A stretch of DNA of 64,000 nt. It comes from Termitomyces sp. T153 (Eukaryota > Basidiomycota > Agaricomycetes > Agaricales > Lyophyllaceae). Numbering within the stretch: position 1 is the stretch's first letter; each line of letters opens with the position of its first letter. The stretch is taken from NCBI GenBank assembly GCA_018296165.2, contig JACKQL020000020.1, forward strand, positions 620,001 through 684,000, in the 5' to 3' direction. Below are positions 41,161 through 53,930 of the stretch, one piece after another. The position numbers and the translations under genes are program-made. The notes beneath the pieces were generated by a model, which saw only the letters and a program-made list of their open reading frames with translations, was not told where the DNA came from and did no database searches.

Positions 41161-41523
41161 AGTGTGGTCTCCTCTGGCCCAACTAGGCCTAGCTCAGATT
41201 ACAGTACCAGAAATACTGTCACAGCAAGTCCTATGCAGATGAGATAGACCAAGAGTGGAAGAATGAGTAACCAGAAATAATGAGCACCAGAACTCAGCAG
41301 TTGGGAGATCAGTATGACTGGATGTCTGTGAGTTCACAATAAAGTCATATTGGTAAGGTAGCTAAGTATCTACACACCTAGATGTTCATGAGTTCAGAAT
41401 GAAGTCATGGAATTCAGAGGAAGGAAAATTGTACTCTGTATCATATAAGGTTTGAACTATGTTGTAAGAAAGAAGTAAGTAAGAAAGTGATTCTATGGTA
41501 CTCTTGCTATTATACTTGCAACA
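41161..41523 (-). repeat. Probable 3' LTR of a third Copia (left limit uncertain)
   Basis: The right border is clear: minus strand TGTTGCAAGTATAATAGC is preceded by a purine tract GTCAGGTGGGAG. The left end is not identified. CACCTAGATGTTCATGAGTTCAGAA resembles CTGGATGTCTGTGAGTTCACAA 60 bp before it, an internal duplication. Confidence 0.5.
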
Positions 41524-41740
41524 CTCCCACCTGACAGAGTGCTCACAGAAGTTTGTCTCTTGAGAATTTCCAAACAACACCTATATTTCTACATAGTTTG
41601 TTGACAGTATCATATAATAGAGTTTGATAAGCAAATCCACAGCCATGTTTATGCAATGTAGAGGCTTGATTTTCCCATTTGAGATTACAGGTGGTGGAAT
41701 TGGACACCAGATTACACACAAGATGCAAAAAAGTATGGAA
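41524..41740 (-). pseudogene. Copia RNase H C-terminal remnant
   Basis: In two alternating frames the minus strand reads an AVDLLIK-like block and DTVNKLCRNIGV, the pattern (VADLLTKPLP ... LCRNIGV) at the end of Copia RNase H just before the 3' LTR. Only about 70 codons survive. Confidence 0.5.
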
Positions 41741-43090
41741 ATTGCATACTCTCCAGAGATATCTGGGTCAATCTCTTTCTCTGAGGAATCAGATAAAGAG
41801 CTTGTGAACCTTAAAGCACAAGAAGGAGCAGAATCAGTGACTGAAGAGGATTTCTATATAGAAAATGACTGGGATGATGAAGAGAGAGAAATGAAGGATG
41901 AGGACAGTGAGATTGAAGACAATGAGGAAGAAGAATATCTGGAAGAGTCTTGAGGTTTTGGAGCATTGTAGCCTTTGTACTATTAAATACAAGCAATCAC
42001 AATTATTTATACAAAGCTTATAAATTAGGTACCCCACATTATTGAGACAGACTCAAGAACATATTTTAATGGTTTATCTATTATATCTTCATATTATCTC
42101 TACTCATCATTTTATAAAGAATACATACAAAAGACAAGGTTAGAATAGATTAGGTTAAGACAAATTGATTCAAAAATAGATATAAAAAGCAGTATTATTT
42201 CACATAATGTTTTATGCATATCCATATCTTGAAGTAATTTACATAACAATATGGTATAGACATGGTAAAGCCTGGTGAGGTCAAGTCAGCCTGGATTCCT
42301 CTGGAATTCCTCATACCAGGATGTCATTAAATTCTTTGTACAATATAGAATGTTTGAAGATAATGATAATGTAAACATTATGAAATTATATTATATCTAC
42401 CACTAAATGTGACCTCTGAATTGTATGATTATCTAAGTTATTGGCATAATGCCTTGATCAAATATTTGGTCCCAGGCCATATTTAGCTATATTTTCTGAG
42501 CAATTTTTTGCTGATGAATATAGTTGCTTTCCTCCATCCATTAACAAGCTCTGAGGTGGTAGGTCCAGGTCCTCCTTGCCTTTTTTTAATACCATACCCA
42601 ATACCTGGTTTATGGCTTTCATGCTGTCACTTAGGTATGGGCAATATAGTTGTTTTCCTTCATCCATGATGAGCTCTGAGGTGTTTTCATGCTTTCAATT
42701 AGAGTCTCTCAGGTCCAGTCTAGCAGGTTATGGGTGTCCTTCTTTGGGATTGCTAGTGCTACTTGAGTCACCAGAGACAACTTTCTTAAGGTTACATTAT
42801 GTTAACTGGTTATTGTGCTGTTCTGCATCATCACTATCACTGCACATTGCTGGTTGTTCTGTTGTTCTCTCTTGTTGAGCTTTGGGGGCAGTTGTCTTTC
42901 TGATGACTGATCCTTTTGGTTCATGTCCTTCATTTAGGTTGCAAGGTGCTGCCAATGCATTGAATTTAGGGTTGGGAGCTGCCTCACAAGATCCTGCCTC
43001 ATGTCCTGCTTTTCTCTTTGTGCTTTACCACCACACATGCCTTCTCTACCTCCTGGTCTCTAGTACTCTTGTCTCACCTAATAATGATTG
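41741..43090. other. AT-rich debris with small duplications
   Basis: An acidic plus-strand frame (41840-41953, Asp/Glu-rich) is unrecognised. TTTTCCTTCATCCAT-ATGAGCTCTGAGGTG occurs twice (about 42529 and 42655). No gene can be supported. Confidence 0.45.
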
Positions 43091-43099
43091 TTTTCTAAA

Positions 43100-45199
43100 G
43101 TAGTTGTTCTTGGAAAAGCATATATCTTTTGACTTTTCAATTCCTCTCTCTCATTCATTTCATCCTCCTCCAGATAATATACATGTATCACCTCCAATTC
43201 TGTTTGTTTCTGTTGTTTGTCCTCTTCCCAATCTAGTTACACAGCCTGGCTCCAATTCAACTGTTGTTCCAGATCCTCTTGGAACAACCAATCCTTCTCA
43301 TACTGCTTTGCCTCTTTCTCATGTTTTCACTCCTGTTTCTTTACCTTCCCATTTTACCCTCCTTCACCTGCACCAAATATTTGGCTGCATATATTTACAA
43401 TTACTCTTTTTTTGCCACCACCTGTGTTTTCACACATCCACCTATTCCATCTCCTTATCTTGTCAATTCTTTAGCTTGTAATTCTCCTGTGCATTGTTGA
43501 GCCCATATGCCTGCACCCCTTCTCATTCTTTTCTAGTTTATCCTGATCTTATTCATTCTGTATTGGAGCCAGTGCTGGGCATATTTGTCTTATACCCACA
43601 GCAGGCACACCTTATAATCCAACATGAAAGGTTGTTGTTCCTCCTCCTTATCCTCTTCACTACAATCAAGACTCTAGGGCTCATGAAGTCTTCTGGACAA
43701 ACAATAATATATGCTCTCACATCATCTCTGGAAAACTTTCTGCTGAGATTTTCAACTCTTTGCCACCAGCTCATGGTGGTTTGCATAACTTCCCTATCTG
43801 AACAGCTTAACATCTCCTTAAGCTCCTATATCAGCAATATAGTCACTAGTTGGGAGTGCTGCTTCAGCCCAGCATGTCAAGGACTCAGTCTTCAACTTGA
43901 CATGCTTGCCAAATGTAGCCTACATCCAGGCCTGGCATATTGCAGTTAATCAGGTTGGCAATGACTCCTTTGGACTTCATGCCATATGAACAGATCCAGA
44001 AATTCATGGATGGTTATTCCTGATCATTGTGCTTTCCACATTCTTTGCAAGGATATCCAGCATGCTTGGGACAATAATCCTGAGGGATCATTGACTCTTA
44101 CACTCTAGCCAACACTATTCTGAAAACAGACATTGATGTCTGTTTGCAACTTGCCTCTTTCCAACAACCTAAGGATCAACATTTCAATTTGAACACTTCT
44201 ACTGCAAATCCAACCTCTACAGCCTCTGCAGTTCAACTCCAGTCCAAGCCTGATCCTACCAACAATCAACATAGGCCTACTCAGAATAATGCTACAGGTG
44301 TGAGTGGTCAGCATAGAGCAAATGTGACTATTGCCAAGGATAATATGGAGCATCCATCCACTCCCAAACTTTCATATGCAGCAGTGTCAATACACCTGTA
44401 CTCCCTAATGCTTTCTGTCCTTATGACTCTTTGCCTGAGAATGATAACCTATCTCTTCATTTTGCATTCATAAGCCCAATGAATCCCATAGTCCTTGCAT
44501 CTCTCTTTAATATATTCCACTCAATTCTGGAATCAGCTTGCATGAGATACATTATATGCAACAAAAAGTTTTTTTGGTCATATCATCCCAAACTTGCTGT
44601 TTCTATTGGCACTGCAAACTGCAGGACCTTTGCAACTCTTGCCTGAGGTGAGGTCCATTTCCAGGCCAAGGTCAATGGTCAGAACATCAATCTCATATTT
44701 TCTGACTGCTTGGATGCACCTAATATACCTATAAATCTCCTAACAGTTGGCTCAATAGTCAAGAATGATATGTCTATTCTTTTGAGAAGGAGACCTCATC
44801 AATCTTCTTCCCTTTAACTTCAAGTTCCTGATTGCTATGGTTCACAATCATCTTTCATTCTTACATTGTGACTTCATACTGCCTACTGAGAAGACCAAAT
44901 TAATCTTTTCCTATAGCACATCTACCACCATCCTACTCTCTTATTCTGGTAGACCCAGAATTATAGCATAGGAGAATGGGTCATCTGGCAAAATACATGA
45001 CAAGAGCCATACTGAAAACACTTCAAGGATGTTCAGGCTTGATGGGAGTTGAAGTCTAGAAATAAGGTGAAGGCAGTTCATTGTGATGGGAAAGGAGAGT
45101 TTGTGGGAAGTGCATTGAAAGAACATTTTGAGATGAAAGGGATAGTTCTCCAATTGATAGTGCTATATGCACACCAACAGAATGGCAAAGCAGAGCAGT
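43100..45199 (+). pseudogene. Copia-F gag, protease and integrase fragments
   Basis: On the plus strand a Pro/Ser/Thr-rich Gag-like stretch (43100-44400) is followed by GRTFATLA-type coding, then VHFQAKVNGQNINLIFSDCL and APNIPINLLTVGSIV, the Copia protease to pre-integrase region (about 44640-44780). At 45070-45190 comes an integrase core block, VHCDGKGEFVGSALKEHFEM and YAHQQNGKAEQYM, which carries the second Asp and the Glu of the DDE triad. The sequence ends at about 45199, where a minus-strand Gypsy begins. It is heavily frame-shifted. Confidence 0.68.
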
Positions 45200-48100
45200 A
45201 CATGGGCTAATTGGGCAAATAACTGGCATCTTTGCATAGATTTGTTTAATCATCTTGAAGCACTGTTGATGCAGTGGTTGCCAATAAAATGGAGACTCAT
45301 TCTGGGTCATGGCCATGAGAGGGCCAGTATATGCAGTTACATCTGGTAAGAAGTTACCAATGTAGTTAACTAGCCCAATGAAATGTTGGATATTGTTGTA
45401 GTTATATGGTGTTTGCCACTCTTAAATATCAAGTTTATCAGAATCTGGGTATATGCCCTGCATGTCAATTGCCCTAAACAATCCACACTCAGTACATATA
45501 ACTCACACATTTTCCATTTGAGATATAAGCTTGCTTCATGCAGTCATTTGAACACAACATGTAAATGCTGCTCATGCTCCTCTATGGAGTCAGAGAAGAT
45601 GAAGATATTGTCTAGATAGATGTGCATGAATTTTCCAATTACATCTCGGAATATAGAAGTTATCAACCTCTGGAATATTGCTGGCACATTACACTCACCA
45701 ATCTGCATAATATTGTTCACAAAAGGCCCCATCAGGGATGCAAACACAGTCTTTGAAATATCCTCCATGAATATGTGTACTTGTTCATAAGCATTTGTCA
45801 GGTTAATCTTTGACCTGTTTGTATAAAAGCCTTTGCAACATCTTCACAAATCACTTCCTGATCAGGAAGTAGTGTAACATCTTTGATGGTGTTATTGTTG
45901 CACTGGTGTGCATCCAAGGCAGTCCATAGCATCCCATTGTAGTACTGGGTTAAAGTAATACTGATAGTTCTGGGGCTTTCTTGAAGACTTAGGCAGTCTA
46001 CTCCAATTCCACACTGATGTCTTGATAAATGCTTGAAGTTGAAGGAGTTTACTTCCAAAATATTTCTATTCTGAATGCAGAGGGGTCTCAACGAACTCCA
46101 GCCTAAGTGATTCACTCCCTGGGAACCACCAAGCCTTTGCCTATTAATTGCCTGTCTATTTGCTACTCTACTTGGGCTATTTATACCTCTTTCTACAGTG
46201 CCTAGACCACCCCCTACATGTGACTTCTGGTTCCATACTTTCCAGCCCCTTATTTATAACTGTTATTCTGATTCCCTCTTTTGGCATGCCTGTTTCAGTG
46301 CCATAGGCCAGTTTCTGGTTCCATCATTCCTCCTTTGCATTATTAGCTTCTATTTGCCCCATTTATCTCTCCCTCCTTGGTATTTCTTCCATTCATATTC
46401 TTCTCCATTCAGTTTCTTCTCTTTTTCTTCCTTTATTTATTTCATATTCTTCTCCATTCAGTTTCTTCCCTTCTTCTTCCTTTATTTATTTCATATTCTT
46501 CCCCATTCAGGTTCTTTCCCATTCAAGTTCTTCCATTCATCTGTCCCCTCCCATTCATTCCATTCATCTTCCTTTACTCATTTCATATTCTTCCCCTTTC
46601 AGGTTCTTTCTCATTCAGGTTCTTCCATTCATCTTCCTTTCCCTTCCCTTCATTCCATTCTTTCTCATTCATTCCCCCTTTTACCTCCTTTCAGTCAACA
46701 TTCCAATCTGGTTATTCTTAGATCAGATCTAGATCTTGCCAGAATTGATGCCACTCAGGTGCTTTTGCCAGTCCCATGCTTCCCCTCCCATTACAGTGAT
46801 TGGACTATTATTGAGTGTATAGTCTAGTATAGTCCTTGTCCTATCCTGTTCTATATTTCTTCTAGTGTATTCAAAGGGATAATGTTGCTGGAACTTGTTT
46901 TACCAGGAGGCTTATAGTTTTCAGCCTTAATAAATGTTTGTTTTGACTTCTGGTGTTTATTATGTTCCCAATGGTGTGACAACATCATATCACCATCTTC
47001 CTTGGGAATACATAGTAATGGTGCAGCTTGCACTACTGGTCATTGTTCCCACCACTTTGCATTGATATAACAATTTGTCTTTTCACAAAGCTGATCCTGA
47101 AGTGCTCATGGACAGCAAGGCAAGTGGTATTTATATTGCTTGGTATCATCTATGAGATCAATCTCATGGTTCACTTCCAGGGAAGTTCCTCCTTTGTCTC
47201 ATTGACAATGTCCATAAATTCTTGCTGCCATTGCTGGCACAATTGCAGAATGTCATCTTCTGTTAGGCTCTGAGCCTTATGTTTTCCTTTATCAATGTGC
47301 TTTGAGCATGGTTGAAACTTGGATTCAAATTGTTCTTGGAGTGCACATAAATGCACTTCCCCAGTATCCAGCTTCAGCAGAGGCTTTGAGACTGTCAATC
47401 TCTTCAACCACTGTATGCTTCTCACCTTCAGCAAACAACCATCAAATGTAAAATCTGAGGGCTCTGATATTGTGTCAGCAAAAGGTTGGCAGTACACTTC
47501 TCCAGTGGGTTGGCATGACCCAGCCCACTTGTGCACCACCATTTAGGCTACAACCTCATTCCACTCCAGTGGCATGTGTGGGTCATGAGTTTATTGCATA
47601 TCCAGTGGTGGCACTGGTTGATCCCAAAAGAATCTGATGCTGTCAGTTGCTCCTGCCATGCTCATGGCACTCTACTAATGTAGTCTCTCTTTGACCTTGT
47701 CTGTAGCAAGGTCCTCTACTTTTATTCTGGAGCTTGTTAGTTGACACTCCAACAGTTCTGAAACCATTTGTTTAGCACATGTATCATTAGGTAGACAAGC
47801 CTTATCAGGCTTCCTCACAGCTTTTTTACTCACTGTGATTAACTGATCCAGCCCTTCCCCCCTTTCCATAGCTCCTCAGGACTCTTGTTCAGACATCAGT
47901 ATCTCTGGCAAGTTTGCTGGTAAGCTGGCTATTGGAGCCAGTTTGTCCTCAACTTCCTCCACCATCACAATTCTGCAACCTTGTAGTCAGTCACAATCAT
48001 TGCAATGCTTCTTCATAGTCCTATACTATTGCAGATGGCCATCTGTGTCTGCAAGGACAACTGTCTCCACCTTCAATGGCACTCCATTGACAACTACCTT

Positions 48101-48430
48101 GTTGTTTACAAAGTCACACTTGAGTTGGTTCTTATACATGAACAGTGTACCAATTATCATATTATAGCAATCAAAGGTTCACTATCTTCATATATTCCTT
48201 CATTGGCTGCCCTGATGTTCTGATCTTCACTTCTGTGCTGAATTATACAACAGCATGACTCCCCACAGTTTCCAACTGGAGCATCAATGGCTTCATCAAT
48301 ATTGATCATAGTAGTACTCCCAGAGTTCCACAATGTCCACACTGGATGTCCATTAACATCAACATACATTGCTAAGCACTGCTTCTCCTAGGGAGCATAG
48401 TTTGTTCATTGCAGCTTATCAGCCACCTTC
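45200..48430 (-). pseudogene. Gypsy-4, a different Ty3/Gypsy family: protease, RT
   Basis: The minus strand reads, right to left: the retropepsin block VDVNGHPVWTLWNSGSTT (48369-48310, D changed to N in D-S-G), a long pre-RT region (47542-47171, QLCQQWQQEFMDIVNETKEE), RT finger AAPLLCIPKEDG (about 47025-46990), DAHQCNNNTIKDVTLLPDQE (about 45935-45870), palm VPAIFQRLITSIFRDVIGKF and HIYLDNIFIFSDSIEEHEQH (45690-45555), and the thumb FYWQPLHQQCFKMIK (45290-45240). The motif set differs from the chromoviruses here. RT is interrupted by about 0.8 kb (46130-46970) of unrelated CT-rich DNA. Confidence 0.8.
46380..46690 (+). repeat. CT-rich imperfect tandem repeats
   Basis: Repeated TTCATATTCTTC(T/C)CCATTCAG and TTCTTCCATTCATCTTCC units. 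The long frames through them (46198-46827, Phe/Ser/His-rich) are low-complexity, not a gene. It lies in the insert within Gypsy-4 RT. Confidence 0.75.
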
Positions 48431-49114
48431 TGCAAAGTAACATGTTCAGGATAGGGCACTACAAGTGCATGTGTCAGATATTGTAGCAGAACATGTTTAT
48501 GTCCAGTGGAGTCCTCTGCATTGTAATAGAAGTTAACAATGTTATATCTGCAATGGTGCTAATGCAATATTACAATGTGTTGTCATAAACACTCTGAGCA
48601 GACATCTTTGACTGCCCTCTTGGTTCATAGGAGTTGTACATTGTATTGTTGTCAACATTATCAGTGGACATCTGCTGTCTGCTTTCCATTGCTATATCAC
48701 ATCCATTGCAAAAAGTGGTTCTGTTAGCTGGTGTGTGCCATCATATAACTCTTTCTATTGTCTCTGCTTTCTGTTGCTATATGACATCCATTGTAAAGAG
48801 CAGTTCTGTTAGCTGGTGTGTGCTATCATATAACTCTTTAGGCTGCTCCATTGTTGATTTTTTTGTCCATTGCCAAATCCTGTCACAAAAGCATATCTGT
48901 TACAGAAGCATTTCCATTCAAAAGCTCTCAGTTTGTCTGTATAGATATTTGATAAAATCTGTTAAAGTGTTAGGCATGGGAAGCCATCACAGAAGCATTT
49001 TTGTAGGGGCAAGAAGCCATCACAGAACTGTTCATCTGTTGCAAGCCCAGTGGAAATGACCATGCCAATGATTTGGGTACTCCACAGATGATTAGTGAAA
49101 ATATCATTCTTGGA
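48431..49114. repeat. Spacer with an 85-bp direct duplication
   Basis: 48681-48754 and 48766-48839 are near-identical (GCTTTC-TTGCTATATNACATCC through TGGTGTGTGC-ATCATATAAC). No coding signal. It may be part of an LTR of Gypsy-4. Confidence 0.6.
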
Positions 49115-49960
49115 ACAGTATCATGGCTTAGTGGCTCAAAGTGCTATAAGGTTTGCTTTTCTTTGTCAGAATGAGGATTTGAATCTCTGATCTGACAATT
49201 GCCTACTGATTTAGTCTTTCATTTTATTTATTGCACTTTTTCTCCTATGCTCTAACCAATGTTTAGGCACACTTTGATACAAAATACTCTCATGGTTTGG
49301 GTATTCAGGCTGGCTACCTGCCAAATCCTTGATTGCTGCAGTGCTCTACAGATGCTCTTAAATTGCTTGTTATAGCAGGCCATTGTGACTTAATGGCTTT
49401 GAACATTAGAGGTCTGCTGATATCTGCAGCCTTGTATACTTAGGTTGAGGGTTCAAATCCCTTGCTTGACATTCTGGTATGGAAACTTTTTTTAGTCATC
49501 ATTTTAATCAACCATTGTTTGTTTCATGATTAACTTGCCCAGGCCCTTGTAGAACATCAGAGCTCTACCAATATCTGCAGCCTTATATGCTCAGGTTGAG
49601 GGTTCAAATCCCTTGCTTGACATTTGTTGTCTAGAAATTTGTTTTTAATTGTCCACTGTTTGCTACAACATATGCTTGTAGCCAGCTTATCTTTCCAAAG
49701 CACTATGCTCCAGTAGTCTGGATTGATCATCATTCTAGTTCAACCACTTATCTGGTTGAGGATTTGAATTCTTTGTTTGACATTCTGTAGTTAACAAAAG
49801 GTTCCTTAGTCATCATTTCAATTGACAATTGTTTGTTCCAGAAAATGCCTATAATGATGTGCTCTTGTAAGCCACCATAGATCCTTGGTTTGGATTGTTG
49901 GTTAAGCTACACTCCAATTGTGAGGCCTAGAGTTTGACTCCTTTCTTTGATCTAGCAATT
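49115..49960 (+). repeat. Tandem cluster of five tRNA-like repeats
   Basis: Approximate copies are 49115-49197, 49382-49471, 49540-49622, 49700-49782 and 49870-49956. Each ends in a T-arm/B-box such as GAGGGTTCAAATCCCTTGCT followed by TTGACA; copies 2 and 3 have the perfect B-box GGTTCAAATCC. Copy 2 has an A-box-like GTGACTTAATGG. The spacers share TTAGTCATCATTT(T/C)AAT and ATTGTTTGTT. No copy folds into a complete cloverleaf by eye, and anticodons cannot be assigned. Confidence 0.6.
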
Positions 49961-50070
49961 TATAATGATTGATTTTTTCTATTCATTTTCAGCTATTCCA
50001 CATGACATCTGATGGCTTTAAATGCTTTGTAGCTATTGTTTTGGAGGTTCCTGCAAGTGCAACACTTTTC

Positions 50071-50236
50071 CCTAGTGGTCTGGTATATATCTCTTTCTGC
50101 TGCTAGAGGCCTTCTAGCAGCAGCCACTAGTGGTACAGTGTATACCTATTTCCACTGCTAGAGGTCTTCTGGCAGCAGCCACCAGTGGTCCAGTGTATAC
50201 CTATTTCCACTGCCAGAGGCCTTCCAGCAGCAGCCC
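50071..50236 (+). repeat. 55-bp tandem repeat, about three copies
   Basis: Full units start at 50101 and 50156 (TGCTAGAGG(C/T)CTTCT-GCAGCAGC ... CCTATTTCCAC). A partial unit starts at 50211, and a diverged half unit precedes 50101. Each unit contains an inverted CTAGAAGG/CTTCTAG-like core. Confidence 0.85.
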
Positions 50237-50559
50237 TTCTAGCAGGAGTTGGAAATCTGGTGTGCCTATTTTCTCTGGCACCACAGTGTATTCTCATTTC
50301 TCCTATCAGTAGTGTGGCTGCAGCATCTTTTTTGCATCTTTTCTCTTCATATTTACAGGAATTCTATTTACATCAATGGGCTCCATCCTCCAAGTTCTGA
50401 TTCCAAATCCAAGAAGAAACCAGTGTTACTTATATACTCACATCAAGTGGTGTATATGGATCTTCTGGAAGGGTTTCCACAATACTTAATGTTGTGCTTG
50501 ATAAAGTTGAAGTTTCTGAGAGAACATCAGAAATGTCAGCAAAATTGGCTGGGGTGAAA

Positions 50560-51180
50560 GGGCTAACAGGCTTACATCCTCCATGATCTCTTGCTCACCA
50601 AAAAGCTTGTTCTGAAAGGAACAATTAGGTCTGCCAGGTAAATGATGCAGATTGACTCATGTTTCTAGTACAGCATCTCAATGCATCTCTTGTTCTCATG
50701 TAGTGTTACTCTTTCATCATATCTTTGCCACTCCTCCACATCATTCTCCTGAGGAATAGGGAGAGTACCAGATGACCCCAGCCCCAACATACACTGATTT
50801 TTATGCCAACAACTACTGCTTTGTAAGTTGCAAGGCATTCATTAAATACACACCATATGATGTACCAAGGGAGGGTATGGCCATGGCAAAAGGTGCCACT
50901 TTCTGTATTGTTGGTTGAGGCACTGTCCACAAGATGCTCAAAACCAGCATGGATAAAGCCAAACTCCTCAATTAGAACTAAGGGCTTAGTGTCTTGTAAG
51001 GTTTTAACAAGGTCCCACTGAGCATTGATTTGGTCTGGACCAAATCCAAAAGAGATGCCAACATAAGTGAGTTTTGTTAAGTTGTTAGTGCAGTGAGAAA
51101 AATTCTTGACAAAAATCCTAAGAACTCCAATTGTATCCAGAAAGGCTTAAACTTCTGATAGCAACTTGCAAGGGCCCTAG
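50560..51180 (-). pseudogene. Gypsy-5 RT thumb to RNase H fragment
   Basis: The minus strand reads IGVLRIFVKNFSHCTNNLTK, GPDQINAQWDLVKTL and PLVLIEEFGFIHAGF. This matches the Gypsy pattern (I-R-x-FV-x-NF-x-x-x-x-x-x-LT ... FGPDQ-x-x-AQ-x-L ... D/E-x-S-x-x-A-x-G). The remainder to 50700 is weaker. It is probably a Gypsy-4-like family, and badly decayed. Confidence 0.55.
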
Positions 51181-51599
51181 TGCTTGAGTAGGGCTAAGTA
51201 ACTTTCATCGGGAATTTGACTGCTAGGTATGTGTATTATTTATACTTTAAGGTAAAAGTTTGGAGTAAGTACTGATATTATGTAATGTTGTTATTTATGT
51301 TTATAATACTAAATGAAATTTTAGTAATATTTGTAACAAGAATATATGTTAAAAAGTACTTAGCTTACAATAAAAAAGGTAACATTTTAAAAATTTTAAT
51401 GATTCATTATATTAGATTTTGGAGTGACTGAAGTTGATTAATACGTGAACTTACTTTTATTGGTTTTGTAATTATGAATTTTTGCTATATATGACTTTAT
51501 TTCTAAGTTATTTATATTCTTTGGTTAATTCTATTCAAGAATGCCTTACATACCCCTGATCTCTCCACAAATCTTATATCTATTAGAAAACTCTTCAAT
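51181..51599. other. AT-rich spacer
   Basis: Very A/T-rich, no frame of note, no recognisable repeat. Confidence 0.5.
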
Positions 51600-53930
51600 T
51601 TATTTGCAGACAGAAAGGCAATATATAAAGATCCAAATGGGAGGGAAGTGTTTGTAGAGAAGAGCAAAAATGGCATGTACTCACTGGACACATTGAGGAT
51701 TGTGGGTAACCCATGACCATAGTGGCATTACCATTGAAGGTACCAGTTAACTTAGATGGATGAAATTGTTGTTTTGGGCACACCAGAGTTGATGTGATCT
51801 TAACTATTGAACTGTTGTGAAGAACAACTGGGTCAATGAGCTGAGTATAAAAGGAGATCCTAGAGTAAAGGGGCTATGTAAAGATTGCATCTATGGAAAA
51901 TACACCTCTTGTCCTTACAATGAAAAACATGACATCAAGGAGAACCCTAACAACTGCATGTACATTGACCTATGAGGGCCAGCATTAGTGGCAGATGGCA
52001 ATACTTTGTGTCTTGTAGGATACTTTCTCACCCAAAAAGATGCAGCAACAACTCTTGACATGTTCTCCTCATACCACATGGAGTCTAAATGCCAAAGATG
52101 TAGGAAACTCCTTATGGTTTGCATGAATGCAGGGCATGAATGGCTAGATGAAAAGTGGGAGGAATATTGCACCAACTATGGAATTGTTCTGAAATTAGCA
52201 GTGCCATATGCCTACTTGCAGAATGGGTTCATTGAGATGGCTATCTGCACCATAATTGAAGAGGTTAGATGCTTACCTGTGAAGAGTGGGCTGCTGAAAT
52301 ATATGTGGGCCAAAGCAGCCACAACTCAGATCTACACATGCAACTTTCTACCAATGTCTCAACACAAAGGGATATCCAAGGAAGCATGGACTGGCAAAAG
52401 ACAGAGCATCTCTCACCTCTGCTCTTTTGGCTTAATAGCCTTTTCTAAAGTACTTGAAAAGCTGATCAAGTAGAATATTAACCCTTGCTCTGTCAAATGT
52501 GCAATGGTAGGATACACTGCAGGTGTCTGGGGATACAGTTTACTTGATTGTGCAACAAGAACCATTGTCACATCTTGTGATATGATCTTCAATAAGGGAT
52601 CAGGTCATTGATCTCTTATGCTCATTGAGGAGACCAAGGACTTACTAGCCACCAAGGCTCCTCCATCAACTCTGTCATCTACCTCTAGAGTCCTCACCCC
52701 ACAACAACCCATAGCCCTCTGCATGTGCAGGAGTGTACCACTCCATACATCTACAATAGCCAAGCCCAATCTAGCCACCAATCCCAGTAACTGCATTGCC
52801 CAATCCCTCCACAATTGATGCCCCAGCCATAGCTCCTGTCTTTTGTTGCTCAAGCCATAACCAAGGTGTACCCACCCCAGACCTGCCCAAGTCATATAGA
52901 ATGCATATGTATTCATGGTGCTCCTCATGGCAGCCAACACAGATGATGACAAGTATGTACTCAAAAACTATGCTGAGGCAATGTGTAGGCCCAACCTGTG
53001 GATACTAGCCATCAAATAGGAGTTGAAAGTGATGGCAAAGGGTTACTCTCAGGTTGTTGGGGAGGATTGTGATGAAACTTATGCAGCAGTTGTTCAACTC
53101 AAATCACTCCACATCACAATAGCCATAGCAGTACTCCTTGGGCTCAAGATTTGGCAAGTTGACTTTGTATTGGCCTACCTGAACAGTATTCCAGAATTTC
53201 AAGTGTTTATGTACATGCCCCCAGGGTTTCTGGAGAGGAAGGGAATGAAGCTTGAACTGTTGGAAATTCTTTATGGCATGATGCAAGGGGGTAGGAACTG
53301 GTACTGGACACTTTATGCTGCATATAGAACTCTTGGCTATTACACTTCCTGAGCTAACCCATGTGTACAATTGAGGAAGGTGGATGGTGATCATACCACC
53401 ACTGACACATTCAATGATAATGTTTTTGGCACATCCATGACTTGCAAAGGCACCTCAAAAGCAAAACAGAAACTCTCAGAGATATATGACATCAAGGATC
53501 TTGGAGAACTCTTGTTTATTCTTGGCATGGAGATAGAGAAGGACTTGAAAACAGGCTCAATCTTGTTGTCACAAAAAGCATACCTCAAACAAGTCATCAA
53601 ACAACTCAGCATGTCAGACAGCAACTCCCATAGTACACTCCTTTCCACTAGCATCTGACTCACAGAAGCAATGGTGCCACAGACTGAAGCCCCAATTTAT
53701 GGTGGACAAGCCCTACCATGAAGTACTTGGATCCCTCATATGGGCACAAGTTGCAATGTATCCTGATCTATCATTTGCTATAGGACTTTTAGTGCATTTC
53801 CAATCCAACCCTGGCTCCATACACTGGAATGCTTTAGTTCCCATACTTGGGTATGTGAAGGGAACACTGGATTATAAGCTTACATACTCCCAAAAAGCAT
53901 TTGTACATGGTTTCAATTGAACAAAACATG
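51600..53930 (+). pseudogene. Copia-D integrase, RT and RNase H
   Basis: Plus-strand order is the pre-integrase DPNGREVFVE and NGMYSLDTL (about 51630-51700), zinc-ligand CKDCIYGKYTSCPYNE (about 51875), integrase core frame 51988-52473 (HEWLDEKWEEYCTNYGIVLK, PYAYLQNGFIEMA, where the Glu block reads NGFIEMA for NGVAERA), RT opening (MAKGYSQVVGEDCDETYAAV, 53031 on), VDFVLAYLNSIPE and LYGMMQGGRNWY. RT tail and RNase H (GELLFILGMEIEKDLKTGSI, EVLGSLIWAQVAMYPDLSFA) reach 53920. The second-Asp core block and the palm YVDD region are eroded. It is a different family from Copia-A, B and E. Confidence 0.82.

Noticed and set aside
41624..41953. Acidic 109-codon frame (Asp/Glu-rich)
   Set aside because: Its first third is antisense to the Copia RNase H remnant and the rest is low-complexity; could be fortuitous.
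46198..46827. 209-codon Phe/Ser/His-rich frame
   Set aside because: Translation of the CT-rich tandem repeat; no domain.
48681..49960. CRISPR-like array
   Set aside because: The repeats are long, diverged and tRNA-like, spacers are themselves repeated, and the genome is eukaryotic.
52605..52964. 119-codon minus-strand frame
   Set aside because: Antisense to the Copia-D linker between integrase and RT.
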